Positions 44,515 to 54,812 are shown, counted from the stretch's first letter. The stretch is DNA of 64,000 nt from Branchipolynoe longqiensis (GCA_030323885.1 CM059190.1:107351590-107415589); one strand, 5' to 3'. A program made the numbers and translations. Notes: generated by a model not told the origin, from the letters alone.

Positions 44515-44840
44515 TGTGGTGTTCTCTGTGGCGGAGTGGTTAGAGTGTCTGACTTTTTTCTAGGTCAGACTCCTAATCTGAAGGTCGGTGGTTCGATTCC
44601 CCGTGCCCCCACCTCTGCCAATTTGGATTTCCACCGCTGTGTATAACTTACAGCGTCATCAAAGGCCAGTTGCTCTCATACCATGTCTATGTGGTGTGGG
44701 AGGTTAAAAATCCCTTGGGTCGGTAAAAGTGTAGGCTCGGGCTTTCTATCGACAAACTGTCTAATGGTGAAAACAAGTCTATTCAGGCTTATCCATAATA
44801 GGCAGTATAAATCTTCAAGAAAAAAAAGTCAGAGGGATGC
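44515..44840 (+). mobile_element. SINE-D: tRNA-derived element with a disrupted tRNA-like head
   Basis: Head GGCGGAGTGGTTAGAGTGTC (A box) and GGTCGGTGGTTCGATTCCCC (B box), with CTCCTAATCTGA resembling an anticodon arm. Seventeen extra bases (TTTTTTCTAGGTCAGAC) sit before it. The acceptor ends do not pair. The 3' body (CCACCTCTGCCAATTTGGAT ...) is unrelated to SINE-A. Confidence 0.65.
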
Positions 44841-44877
44841 AGACCCCCATACAAGGAATGGGAAGCGTTTACTAAAT

Positions 44878-45216
44878 ATTGTACCGGACGTGATGGCCGA
44901 ATCGGTGAAGGGAAGGCTTCCCTTGTAGAAGGTCAGGAGTTTGATTCCCAGTCGAGTCAAACCAATGACTTACAAAATTGGTACTTGTCGCTACCTAGCC
45001 TGGCACTCAGCATTACTAGGAGAGGACAAGGACTGGTCAGCTCAGTATTAGGATAATGTGACCGAGTGAGAAATGGGGTCATGGTGCTGGCAGCCTGATC
45101 TCCCAGTGGGGCAGCACTATAAAGTCCCCATGAGTGCGCACTGTCACAAGTCGGTACCCATCCTGATGTTACCTTAGATGTTGCTAGGACGTAAAACTCC
45201 AATAACCAACCAACTA
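44878..45216 (+). mobile_element. SINE-A, full length with 7-bp TSD
   Basis: Flanked by ACTAAAT (44871-44877 and 45217-45223). Head GACGTGATGGCCGAATCGGT and GGAGTTTGATTCCCAGTC, body, and tail ACGTAAAACTCCAATAACC. Confidence 0.88.
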
Positions 45217-45308
45217 ACTAAATGTCATTAGCTTAACAAATTTAATCCAAAAGCTGATTCATCAGGGCTGGGCAGGAAGCCAGTCGTTGCTGGAATCAGC
45301 AGCATAGT

Positions 45309-45614
45309 GAGAAAAGAAAGCTTGTTTTAAATAACGACGCCTCTAGAGCACATAGATTTTCATATCATCGGCTATTGGACGTCAAACATATGGTCATTCT
45401 GACATATTTCTTTGGAGGAAACCCACTGCCGCCACATAGGCTGCTCTTTCCAATAAGCAGCAAAGCGTCTTTTATATGAACCTTGCCACAGACAGGACAG
45501 CACATACCATAACCTTTGATGAACAAGTTGTGTACCACTGGTTGGAATGGAAAATAGCCCAAACTGGGTCCACTGAGCAGGATTGATAGGATGACCCACA
45601 CCTTCACAGGTGGA
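45309..45614 (-). mobile_element. SINE-B (mollusc-type core), about 306 bp
   Basis: The minus strand contains GGGTTTCCTCCAAAGAAATA, TGTCAGAATGACCATATG and TTGACGTCCAATAGCCGATG, the conserved 3' core I recognise as widespread in mollusc genomes, ending in TTAAAACAAGCTTTC. The 5' part is CCACCTGTGAAGGTGTGGGT. Confidence 0.82.
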
Positions 45615-45631
45615 CACGTTCTAGTCAATTG

Positions 45632-45680
45632 CTTTTGTTTTGAAAATTGTATGTTTTCATCGGACTATGTAGCTTTAATG
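45632..45680 (+). mobile_element. MITE-F right-end fragment
   Basis: TTTTGTTTTGAAAATTGTAT, TTTCATCGGACTATGTAGC. Confidence 0.7.
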
Positions 45681-45708
45681 CCACGCACACTTCCAATAGA
45701 GATGCTTC

Positions 45709-46115
45709 TTATATATATATATATATATATAATAGTCTGCACTCACCTCTCAGGCAAGGCGCCACATAGACAGGTGGACATGGATAGGATGATTGCATCA
45801 GGAAGCCTGGGTTAGCAACCTAGCCTCAGAATGGAAAGCAGTGTAGGTTCGAATCATGCTCTAGGTGCTATATTTCTATTTCACTCCCATGAGACGGTTA
45901 CCATCATGACCTGGATGCTGTACAAGTTATGTGCTGTATGGTTGTTAACCTACCCTGTTTATGTATACGTAAGTGCATGTATGTATGTAAGTATGCAATT
46001 GGGAGAATTAAATGACTTATGGATATAGACCATTTAAAGGACTACAATTCCATGGGGACGAGTGTAGTAATATTAACCTGCATTGACCTCTCAGGCAAGG
46101 AGCCATATAGAACAA
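45709..46115 (+). mobile_element. (TA)n, then SINE-C copy and the start of a second
   Basis: TAGTCTGCACTCACCTCTCA, AGGAAGCCTGGGTTAGCAAC and GTAGGTTCGAATCATGCTC match SINE-C. At 46060-46110 GGGGACGAGTGTAGT and CACTCACCTCTCAGG-type sequence begin a second, truncated copy, as in the tandem at 9295-9800. Confidence 0.72.
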
Positions 46116-46599
46116 GTCCAAGATGGCGACCAGAATAGACATGTCGTAACGTCGCTATCGGGTAAATTGCGAGGATCATGTCCTAAATAGTGCTACAACC
46201 ACCAAAGTGTGCGGATACACACATAAGTACACACAGATACGGAGGATATGTATCCTGTGATGCAAAATAAGATATAAGGAGGAATAAAGGAAAAAACTAA
46301 AACAAAAACAAAACACAAAAACACAGTGACAGGGAGACCATTAAAAATGGTGGGAAATGGCCAGGAGGAGCCTCTACCAACGATATGTATCCTTTGATGT
46401 AAAACCACATATAGGGAGGAATAAACAACTAGCGGCGAAAACAAGTCATTAGACTTAACCGTTATGGGAAGCATAAATACACCCATCACAAAAAAAAATC
46501 ACAAAAAATCAGGCCGGTTTGTTGCCCTGGATTTCCTCTTGCCTTTTGTTCCCTTGAAAACATGTTTGTGCTTCCCTGCTGACACTCTATTGCCGACCG
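46116..46599. other. Unique sequence with a short duplication, no gene
   Basis: ATATGTATCCTGTGATGCAA, AATA-AGATATAAGGAGGAAT recur in altered form at 46385-46425. No domain-bearing frame. Confidence 0.45.
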
Positions 46600-46660
46600 G
46601 GCGCGGTAGCCGAATCGGTAGAGCGCCAGAGACTTATTTTGAAAGAAAACTCCCCCATCT
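46600..46660 (+). mobile_element. tRNA-like head of a SINE
   Basis: CCGGGCGCGGTAGCCGAATC, GGTAGAGCGCCAGAGAC is an A-box half of a SINE-A-like head without a B box. Confidence 0.5.
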
Positions 46661-46795
46661 ACCCCTCCCTCCCCACCCCCACCTTCCCTGCCGTCACCCC
46701 CTCCTCCACTCACCTCCCACCTCTCCTCCTCTCCTCCCAGCCCCTCATCCCCTCATCTCTCATCCCTCATCCCCTCATCCCCTCATCCATCTAGA
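46661..46795. repeat. C/T-rich low-complexity tract
   Basis: CCCCTCATC repeats at 46735-46790. Confidence 0.85.
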
Positions 46796-46804
46796 TAAGT
46801 GTTC

Positions 46805-46990
46805 GGGTTTCTTTACCTGTCATACATGTACCGATGTTTTGCTTATTTTCCTGTAATTGTCTATCTGTATATTGTTGTAGATTTGTTTACTGTGTGGAGG
46901 CAATTGTGATTAGGGCTGGAAGACCAGTGCATTAGCACTGACCACATGTTATTCAGAGGAATAAAAACACTTGAAAAAAAAAGAAAAAAA
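46805..46990 (+). mobile_element. LINE 3' end (GGCTGGAAGACCAGTGC type)
   Basis: TTTGCTTATTTTCCTGTAAT, GAGGCAATTGTGATTAGGGC, TGGAAGACCAGTGCATTAGC and GGAATAAAAACACTTGAA, then A-rich tail. A second copy is at 56090-56257. I recognise this as a common 3' UTR type of mollusc LINEs. Confidence 0.7.
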
Positions 46991-47070
46991 GTGATGCCTT
47001 CATCCGACTATGCAACTTTAACTGCACTCGAGCCATATTTTAAACTACATCTACTATATATATATATTTA

Positions 47071-47101
47071 TATGCTGTATAAGCCATTATATGAGTATAA
47101 T
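47071..47101 (+). repeat. Short dispersed repeat (GCTGTATAAGCCATTATA)
   Basis: Same family as 63481 and 63556. Confidence 0.65.
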
Positions 47102-47164
47102 AGACCTATTTCATATGACATCAGCATAGGTATCTATGTCAGTGCGTGTGCCTTTGGCTGCAGG

Positions 47165-47660
47165 ACGACACACTGTCACACTGCAAACTCAATGGCTATG
47201 AGCAATCTTCATACAGAAAAAGTTAAATATCTCTAAAACCACACCACCTAGACACAACCCGCTTGGAATACATATAGAAAACATGTTTAACAAAAAGATT
47301 ATATTAAATTGCTAAGGTTAGGGTTTTGGATTTCTATTAATTTTGAATAAAACTGACGTTTTGCACTGCGTGTACCAGAAAACTCAATGCATTGTCAATG
47401 GCTGTGAGCAATCTTCATACAGAAAAAGTGAAATATCTCTAAAACCACACGACCTAGATACAAACTGCTTGGAACGAATATAGAAAACATGTTCATCAAA
47501 GAGATTATACTAAATTTATATGGTTAGGGTTCTGCATTTCTATTAATTTGGAATAAAACTGACGTTTTTCACTGCACGTATCAGCAAACTCAATGACAGT
47601 GTGCCTTCGTCCTGCAGCCAAGCTGCGTGCGCATACACACCGTTTATAAACATTGAAAGG
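47165..47660 (+). repeat. Dispersed repeat in two tandem copies, about 235 bp each
   Basis: CATACAGAAAAAGTTAAATA, TCTCTAAAACCACACCACCT, GGTTAGGGTT and TTCTATTAATTTTGAATAAA occur at 47200-47350 and 47415-47560, followed by CTGACGTTTT blocks. The same family forms both arms of the inverted repeat at 59590-59918. Confidence 0.85.
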
Positions 47661-47819
47661 GGTCTATAAGCGGAAGAGCCAATCTACTCCCCAGCCCCTA
47701 AGTCATCGGCTGCTTACCTCTATTCACAAATCATCTACTGCTACAACCTCAGCTCTCCACGTGGTGCCACGTACTCACCCACGCCTCAGCGACCGTTACA
47801 CTTCCTCACTGTACCTATA

Positions 47820-47840
47820 TATATTATATATATACATATT

Positions 47841-47873
<33 letters not shown>

Positions 47874-47875
47874 CC
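47820..47875. repeat. (TA)n microsatellite
   Basis: TATA-rich run of about 55 bp. Confidence 0.9.
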
Positions 47876-48118
47876 AGTTATTGCCATATCTGTCATGGTG
47901 CACTCTATGCCTACCACGCATTATTTACAATGTAAACAGTCCAAATACTGTATAAAGAAAATTAAATAAACAAATGAGTTATTGCAGTTAGTGGCCTTTT
48001 TTTTTAACGTCATGTCGGCAAACTATGTGTATACATGCCGAAACTATTGCAAGAAAATACCCCATGATCTCTTTCCCTACCCCCAGTTCTACCACGCCCT
48101 GATATATACATAGATATA

Positions 48119-48523
48119 CAGTAAAGCTTCTCTAACTCGACCGACCACGGGACCGACTTTAAATGGTCCATTTAGGAAGGTGGTCGGTCTAAGGAAGTTT
48201 TTTATATCAATTCAATTCTTTTATTTTAACTCTCTGCAAGGTATGTTTACAATAAACTGAGGTGATGCAATAGATGCATGCAAATTCCTTACAGACAGAA
48301 TGGATCCCAGAAAAGCGATGCTTATCTAGCTGGTCTCCATGATGTGAATGAACGAGTGATGACATTAACAAATGATTAAACTTAAGCTACATTTTTAACT
48401 AATGACTATGATGAGATACTGATGCAATAGTATTGTATGGGCGATCGTTTGTGACCCACATGAAGCGATCGATATAGGGGAGCAGTTGATCTATGGATGT
48501 GGTCTGTTAGAGAGGGTTTACTG
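48119..48523. mobile_element. MITE-P with internal insertion of about 230 bp
   Basis: Termini CAGTAAAGCTTCTCTAACTC and CAGTAAACCCTCTCTAACAG (reverse complement of right), TA on both sides. 48196-48440 is unrelated sequence that replaces the element's centre. Confidence 0.78.
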
Positions 48524-48719
48524 TATATATACATTATAAATATATATACACACACGCCCACACAGCGAATCTGGGTCAGTGCCAAGCAGAGACAACTCCC
48601 TGCTTTACACCCAGAAGGCAGTGAAGTAAAGGCCCTGTCACATTACGGCGTATTGAAAACCTACATAAGTCCTGCGGGTGCTGGCCTATGATGACCTTTG
48701 GTGACCTTTCGGGTGGGTT

Positions 48720-48945
48720 TGAGCGTATGTGGAACGTATGAAGAGCGTACGAGGAACGTATGAGGAGCGTATGGGAGCGTGCTGTGACATTTTTTGACGG
48801 TTTTGATTGGCATGAGGAGCATATGAGGAGCGTATGAGCGTATGAGGAGCGTATGATTATTTTAGGAGCATATGAGGAGCATATGAGGAGCGTATGAGGA
48901 GTGTATGAGGAGCGTATGCGAAACCTATGCGCGACCTATGTTATC
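48720..48945. repeat. Left subterminal repeats of Harbinger (GAGCGTATGAGG)
   Basis: About 17 copies of GAGCGTATG/GAGCATATG/GAACGTATG spaced mostly 12 bp. Such subterminal repeats are usual transposase-binding sites; binding here is inferred. Confidence 0.75.
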
Positions 48946-48977
48946 TCTCCGCGGTCCGCCGCCTGGTGGCTCCTGGG

Positions 48978-48985
48978 TATATATA
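48978..48985 (+). promoter_or_regulatory. TATA box of the Harbinger MADF gene
   Basis: TATATATA 35-42 bp upstream of an ATG in a strong Kozak context (TCTGCCACCATGTCT). Confidence 0.65.
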
Positions 48986-49330
48986 GCCTGCAGCAACAGT
49001 CTCCCCTCACTCTGCCACCATGTCTGCTAAGAGGAACACCACTGCTGCTGCTGCTTCTGCTACTGCTACTACTACTACTACTAGTACTACTGCTACTACA
49101 TCAACCTCCAGAGCTGCTCTAACTACAGGAGGAGGACTAGGCCGTGGGAGAGGCAGAAAGAGGCAGACTTTACAATGCTCTCCATCACCAGCCTCCTCAC
49201 CTGCCTCGCCACCTCGCCACTCTCCACACCACTCTCCAGAACACCACTCTCCAGAACACCACTATCCACTGGAGGAGCTGGAGATGGAAGTGGAGAGGTC
49301 GACGACGCAATGCTGGCATCCCCGCTCCAG

Positions 49331-50310
49331 CTCGCCATCTCCTGCCTCTCGGGGCAGCTCACGGATTACCGCCGCTCATACAGAAAGGCCAAGATGTGGG
49401 AGGACCAGGCAACACTTCTGGGGACCACAACAGTCCATCTCCAGAAGTGGTTCAAGTCGCTCAGGGACACGAACACGCGGCTCCTCAAGAAAAAAAGCGG
49501 GGATGGAGCCGCTGACCTGACTGAGCGGGAGCAGTGGATCCTGCACAAGTTCGGGTTCCTGCCGTCCGTCGTCCGTCACCGACCGGAGCCCTGCAGGAGT
49601 GTAAGTACATAATCTTTTATTGTTCTGACAAGTGCGGCCGTGAGTATTCTCGTAAAACCGCTTGTATTCTAAGTTTGTTATGTTATGCTTTTGTTGTATT
49701 TATGTAAATATTCTAGTAATTTGTTAACATCTCCTGCCTCTCGGGGCAGCTCACGGGTGTCGTCCGCTGCCTCCACCGCCTCCGCCGCCACCACCGCCTC
49801 CAACGCCTCCACCAGCACGGTGGCCTCTCCGCGTCAAAGAGACGGAGGGCCAAGAAGAGCGACTGTTCTCTGTCGGTCTTCAAGGAGGAACAAATGTTGG
49901 ACTTCCTCCAGGAGAACCCCATCATGTGGAACATGAAGCTCACGGATTACCGCCGCTCAGACAGAAAGGCCAAAATGTGGGAGGACCAGGCGACGCTTCT
50001 GGGGACCACAACAGTCCATCTCCAGAAGTGGTTCAAGTCGCTCAGGGACACGAACACGCGGCTCCACAAGAAAAAAAGCGGGGACTGAGCCTCTGACCTG
50101 ACTGAGCGGGAGCAGTGGATCCTGCGCAAGTTCGGGTTCCTGCGGTCCGTCGTCCGTCACCGACCGGAGCCCTGCAGGAGTGTAAGTACATAATCTTTTA
50201 TCGTTCTGACAAGTGCGGCCGTTAGTATTCTCGTAAAACCGCTCGTATTCTAAGTTTGTTATGTTATGCTTTTGTTGTATTTATGTAAATATTCTAGTAA
50301 TTTGTTAAAT
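49331..50310 (+). repeat. Direct duplication of MADF exon plus donor plus intron start
   Basis: CTCCTGCCTCTCGGGGCAGC starts both copies (about 49339 and 49731). Both include the MADF end, GTAAGTACATAATC and about 120 bp of intron to TTCTAGTAATTTGTTAA. The first copy lacks about 200 bp between two AGCTCACGG words, both of which remain in the second copy. Confidence 0.88.
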
Positions 50311-50934
50311 GTTATTTATTTCTTTAATGTTGAGTTGTTGTGTAGTTGTTCTTAAATCGAGATATTGACAATAGATGTATCGAGATATAATCGTTATAAA
50401 TCCATGTTTGCATTTAACGTTAATTATTTTTGCTTTATATATTTTTGATTTACTGTTGAGTTGTCGTGTCTTTTGTCGAAATATCAATTTGTGTTCATGT
50501 TACTTATGTTATTTTATGATTTTGTCTTGCAGTTGGCCGCTCCTGTCGCGGCTCTGCAGCTCGATCTCAGCGTGGAGGAGAATGTCCCGACCGATGTGGA
50601 GGTGGCGATGGACGAGGAGCTTCCACCCACTCCCCCAGCTACATCCCAAGAGCGGGGAAAGGGGAGAGGGAAGCGATCTGCCCCAGTCGACGACAACCTC
50701 CTCGCTGCCATCCACAAGAGGTTCAACGAGTCTGCCGACATCCTCAAGGTGATGCAGCCGCCTCCTCCACCGACACCGATGGTGACAAAGCGAATAGCAT
50801 TTGCCAACTATGTGAGGGACATGATCCTCATGATGCCGGAGGAGCGATTTGTGTTAGTTTGCGGTCCACTCAACTGCATGGTGTCGCACCATCTGGAGGA
50901 GGAGGAAGGAACATTCTTTGGCCCGGTGGTTGGT

Positions 50935-51026
50935 GTGCCTGCTCCTGCTCCTGCACCTGCTCCTGCACCTGCTCCTGCACCTGCTCCTGCACCTGCTCCT
51001 GCACCTGCTCCTGCACCTGCTCGTGT
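50935..51026 (+). repeat. (GCTCCTGCACCT)n coding repeat, Pro-Ala run
   Basis: About eight 12-bp units encode alternating Pro and Ala in exon 2 of the MADF gene. Confidence 0.9.
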
Positions 51027-51763
51027 GTCTCCAAGTGAGGCATACCAGCCTCAACCCCACCAGTGGACTCACCAGCCATCACCGGCATCACCATGGGCTT
51101 CACAGACACACGAGTATGTGCAGCGCTATATGGGGCAGCCGCACATTCCTCATCAGCCATAGCCACAGCCGCCTCTGCCAAGTCTTCCGCCTCAGCCTCT
51201 ACCTCCAACCTCTGTGGGTCACGAGGCGGCCACAGCTCCGCTGGTAGTACGGCCGTGACCGCCGCACACTGCTGGACAACTACGGACATTAGGGCTATAA
51301 TGGTATGTGCGGGGAACAGAGAGGGAGGCTCTCCCGGCATGTGGTGCACTAGCGGTATAGGGGGTGCTCTTGCCCATAGTGGGATGCGGCATGGTCCGGA
51401 TGTTCAGCCTCTCCGCAGACATCTGCGACTCCGTACACGCTCGAGACCCCTCCGCCAAGTGGAAATTGTCTGAGTGGCAGCCCAGAAGACTATTTAGAAC
51501 TTGTTCGGGACTGTCCGGATATCTGGCATGTTGAGGAGCAATTTTGGACTTCTTCCACCTCACCGGCCCACAACAGTCGCCAAGCTGATGCCACTTATAA
51601 TGGCAAGGAGGAGTGAGAAGTGATTGTAAATATGTGTATATATGTAGTATCTTAGTTTTTATTTATCTTTGTACATTTGTATGTATATATGTATATATAT
51701 TGTATGTTTATATATTGTTTGTATATTTTTATGTATATATGTAAATATGTGTCAAGATGTGTA

Positions 51764-51775
51764 AATAAATAAATA
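51764..51775 (+). terminator. Poly(A) signal of the MADF gene
   Basis: AATAAATAAATA about 150 bp past the last coding frame. Confidence 0.5.
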
Positions 51776-51835
51776 TACTGTCAATTTTAATTTGTGTGTC
51801 CGTGTTCAAGGCATGCCATCATTTAATTGTTATAT

Positions 51836-52385
51836 ATTAAAGTACAATTAAAATTAAAATTAAAATTAAAACATAAATAAAAACTTTAAAATTTTAAACA
51901 TTAATTATTCATCTTCTCCTTTTTTTCCCCATGTTTTGCATGTTTCTCTCCCTTCCCTCCCTTCTCTCTATCTCTCTTCCTCCCTTTGCTTATCTGTCTT
52001 CCTGCCGCCTCTCTCTATCTCTCTTCCTCCCTCTCTCCCTATCTTCTTCCTTCCCTCCACCTCCCTTCCCCTCTCCCATCCCTCCCTCCTCCACTCATTC
52101 CTCCCTCCACTCCATTCTAGCTCCTACTCCCTCCCCTCCCACTCCCTCCCTTCTTATCTCTTCTCTCCTCCCTCACCTCCCTATCTATCTCTCTTCCTCC
52201 CTCTCTCTATCTCTCTACCTCCCTCTCTCTATCTCTCTTCCTCCCTCTCTCTATCTCTCTTCCTCCCTCTCTATCTCTCTTCCTCCCACTCCCTCCCTCC
52301 ATCTCTTCCCTCCCTCTATCTCTTCTCTCCCTCCCTCCCTCTATCTCTTCTCCCCCTCCCTCCTTCCCTCCCTCTAACTCGTCTC
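51836..52385. repeat. AATTAA repeats, then (CTCTCTCCCTCC)n tract between the converging genes
   Basis: 51838-51870 is (AAATT)n. 51945-52385 is polypyrimidine CTCT/CCCT on the plus strand. Confidence 0.92.
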
Positions 52386-52733
52386 CCCCTTTCTGTCTCT
52401 ATGTCACTCTATTTTGCCCTGTGTTCTTAGTATGTATGTAAAAGATTATTTCATGTAAAAAGAGAGGAGATTCATTACAATTACATTAACTAGATGACTT
52501 TAAATTAGGGAGTGAAAGAACGTAACAGACATGTAAAATTGTGTTTTCATATCTATAAAATGATATCGTTTATTTTACTAGACATATAAACATATTAGCA
52601 TCTCATATAACAGGAGACATGTCACAACATCACAGACATGTAAAAAGCGATAACAGTACAGTGTCAAGAAAAGCACATAAGTTTGCAAAAACAGTAGACA
52701 GACACAGCGCATACAGACTGATAAAATGTTTTG
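52386..52733. other. 3' flank of the transposase gene, no other gene
   Basis: AT-rich; carries the minus-strand poly(A) signal at 52569-52574. Confidence 0.55.
52569..52574 (-). terminator. Poly(A) signal of the Harbinger transposase
   Basis: AATAAA on the minus strand, about 160 bp after the transposase stop. Confidence 0.5.
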
Positions 52734-54038
52734 TCAGATCATCCTGTCTTGCCATGACAGTGCTCCGGCGGGTGAGACGACGCAGTCTTTAATTAGATTG
52801 CGCTGTTCCTTTCCTAGCTTGGACGCGGTGTTGGGGTTAACAGGTAGAACGTCAATGTCAGGAAGGTTGTGGCCCTCTCGCCAACCTCCAGGCACAAAGT
52901 TGTTGTTTGCTGTCTCAGGATGATCCAGCTGCATGTTCTGTAGCGCTGGGTAGCGTGTCCTCATGAGGTTGTGCAGAACAATGCACGCCTTGACGATGAT
53001 CTTCACGTTGGAGGGGTGGTGCTGCATAGTCGTCAGCAGCACTTGGAAGTGGTTGGCTAGAATGCCAAAGGCATTCTCCACCACTCTCCTAGCTCGGGAA
53101 AGCCGGTAGTTGAAGAGTCGCTCATCATTGGTCAAGCCCTTCTTGCCATACGACTTCATCATGGTCGGCCGCAGGGCAAAGGCGTCGTCACCGATCAGAA
53201 AATATGGCGCATCCTTCTGGCCGTGGACGAGCGGTTCAGGGTTCGGAAAGCCGATGGTGCCACCTTCTGTGCCCGCCTTCAGCTTGGAGGCGTTGTAAAT
53301 CTGGGCATCGGACGCGGAGCCCAAACCGCCAATATCTGCCCAGATAAATTTGTAATCCGCATCTACGAGCGCCAACAGGACCACGGAGAAAAAGCCCTTG
53401 TAGTTGTAGTAGAGCGACCCACTCTTTGGAGGGCACCGGCAGGCGATGTGCTTCCCATCCAGAGCGCCACAGGTATGGGGGAAGTTCCACCTCTATGAAA
53501 AGAGGTCCGCAACGGCACGCCACCCTTCTGGAGTCGTCGGACACGTCATGACCTCGGCCATGTACTCATCGACGATGGCCTTACAGACTTCACGCACTAT
53601 CAGCGACTGTGTGTTGTGGGGCACCCTCCACCCAAACTTCATGGAGGAGTATTTTGTGCCAGATGCCAGGTGCCGCAGAGTAAGTGCTATTTTCAGCGCC
53701 GGCTCGAGCGGCACCCTGAATGTGGTCCGTTTTTTGGCGATCCTCAGTCCCACTTGCGCCACAATCTCATCAAACAACTGGGGAGGCAGCCGCATGAAGT
53801 TCACAAACGACGCGGTGAACCCGCTGCGGAGCTCGACCATCAGCTTGTCGAACAAGCCAAACTGTGGCCGCCTCCCAATCCAGGGTCTGACCCACACTGA
53901 TCGTCGCCGCCGCTCCCTCCTCCTTCGTCTCTCGATACGGGATGCCAGAAAAACCATGAGGTATAGAGCAAGCTCATGGTGATAAAGGGCAACTCTGTAG
54001 AAAAGCTGGAACTGTACTTGCAGTGCCTGGGCATCCAT
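52734..54038 (-). pseudogene. Harbinger DDE transposase (HARBI1-like nuclease) with one in-frame TAG
   Basis: Reading from ATG 54038 (MDAQALQVQF) to the stop at 52734 gives 434 codon positions in one frame, interrupted only by TAG at 53495-53493 (position 182, in ADLFS-stop-RWNFPHTCG). The N-terminal third has a basic block (RRRRRERRRR) and a helix-turn-helix-like region (LKIALTLRHLASGTKYSS, RVPHNTQSLIV). The DDE_4 nuclease core follows: D194 in GALDGKH, D244 in GSASDAQIY and E321 in RARRVVENAFG, plus FLIGDDAFALRP. Length matches the family's usual 350-450. A longer in-frame start exists at 54125, but 54038 follows a TATA-like CATAAAGG (about 54090) at a sensible distance. The protein cuts and rejoins element ends together with the MADF partner. 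The TAG makes this copy inactive unless read through or an assembly error. Confidence 0.88.
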
Positions 54039-54082
54039 CCTGTATGAGCAGCAGAGCAGGAATGACCAAAGAAGGCATGCGT

Positions 54083-54094
54083 CGCCTTTATGTA
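54083..54094 (-). promoter_or_regulatory. TATA-like element upstream of the transposase
   Basis: The minus strand reads TACATAAAGGCG, about 45-55 bp before the ATG at 54038. Confidence 0.45.
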
Positions 54095-54109
54095 CCGAGA
54101 CCATAGGTC

Positions 54110-54465
54110 GGGCATACGCCACCATACGCTACTCATATGCTCTGCATACGCTACGAATATGCTCCCAGACGCAACTCGTAGGTTCTGCGTACGCTGCATA
54201 CGCCCGAGATACGCCCGAGATACGCCCGTGACACAAGTTGAGCGTACGAGTAGTGTAAGCCGGTGTACCCCTAGTATACGCCGGCATACCCCCAGCGTAT
54301 GAAGAGCGTATGCCGGCGTATGAGAAGCGTATGAGTAGCGTATGAACCATACACCCCCGTAGGTCGAGATTTTTTTAGCATGCACAAAAAGATTTGGACG
54401 GACGGATGGGAGAAAGTGTATGGTGGCGTACAGCAGCATAGGCCGGCATAAGCCGGCATACTCCG
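54110..54465. repeat. Right subterminal repeats of Harbinger (GCGTATG type)
   Basis: CATACGC/GCGTATG words in both orientations (e.g. GAAGAGCGTATGCCGGCGTA at 54300) mirror the left subterminal region. CATAGGCCGGCATAAGCCGG ends the block. Confidence 0.75.
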
Positions 54466-54479
54466 TTGCCTGTCCTGAA

Positions 54480-54812
54480 CGTGTCTCCAGCGCAGTTGCT
54501 CATGAAATAGGTCAGGTCGGCTGATAAGGCCGGCGAGCAGGTTAGATCTATAGTAGGTCAGTGTGCTTCCGACTGTCGCAGGATTAACATGTGCATGTAC
54601 AGTTAAGTTTATTTCAGATTTTGTGTTTTACTGTTGATACATATGGACAATATGAGATATCAGGCATTACAGCCAGATTTTGAGGGCTTAAGTGCATTGT
54701 GCACTCGGACATTTGCAAGTTAAGTGCGCATATATTTTGATATTGTATATTTTGTGTTTCTTCATTGTTATTTTGTAACATTTCATGTTTCAGAAATACT
54801 TTGAGGGGGGGA
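54480..54812 (+). mobile_element. Probable 3' internal end of a gypsy-like retrotransposon
   Basis: It lies directly before a purine-rich PPT-like TTTGAGGGGGGGA (54800-54812). No pol or gag frame is present, so the element is truncated on its 5' side. Confidence 0.4.

Larger units (their letters stand above)
49020..51616 (+). pseudogene. Harbinger MADF/Myb-like DNA-binding protein gene, degraded
   Basis: The start ATG 49020 has an ideal Kozak context. Exon 1 opens with a Ser/Thr/Ala-rich leader (about 49020-49300). A MADF domain is present twice: a 5'-deleted copy (49350-49600) and a fuller copy (49850-50181: FKEEQMLDFLQENPIMW, LTDYRRSDRKAKMWEDQ, LQKWFKSLRDTNTRL, LTEREQWILRKFGFLRS). Each copy ends in a donor, GTAAGT at 49601 and 50182. 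Exon 2 begins after TTGTCTTGCAG (50532) in matching phase 0 and runs through an acidic/Pro region and a (PA)n stretch to TAG at 51160. Homologous-looking coding continues to TGA 51614-51616 with further TAG/TGA codons. Damage: a shift between leader and MADF frames, TGA at about 50086 after KKKSGD, and several TAGs. In Harbinger elements this protein delivers the transposase to DNA ends. No intact product is possible without repair of several sites. Confidence 0.78.
48630..54470. mobile_element. Harbinger (PIF/Harbinger) DNA transposon, two-gene, about 5.8 kb
   Basis: It contains a plus-strand MADF-type DNA-binding protein gene and a minus-strand DDE transposase, converging, which is the typical Harbinger pairing. 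The left end is probably at TAAAGGCCCTGTCACATTAC (48625-48644), with GGCCCTGTC termini and a TAA site. The right end near CATACTCCGTTGCCTGTC (about 54453-54470) is poorly matched, so it is decayed or truncated. Subterminal GCGTATGAGGAG-like repeats lie inside both ends. Both genes are damaged, so this copy is probably not autonomous. Confidence 0.82.

Noticed and set aside
44521..44605. tRNA gene (Arg-like, CCT in the anticodon position)
   Set aside because: Seventeen extra bases break the anticodon region and the acceptor ends do not pair. It is the head of a SINE.
53236..53544. Frameshift in the transposase suggested by an overlapping minus-strand frame
   Set aside because: The two main parts are in the same frame, separated only by TAG 53495-53493. 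The third frame carries no transposase motif.
53223..53982. Plus-strand frames of 90-178 codons
   Set aside because: Antisense shadows of the Harbinger transposase, whose minus-strand frame has the family motifs.
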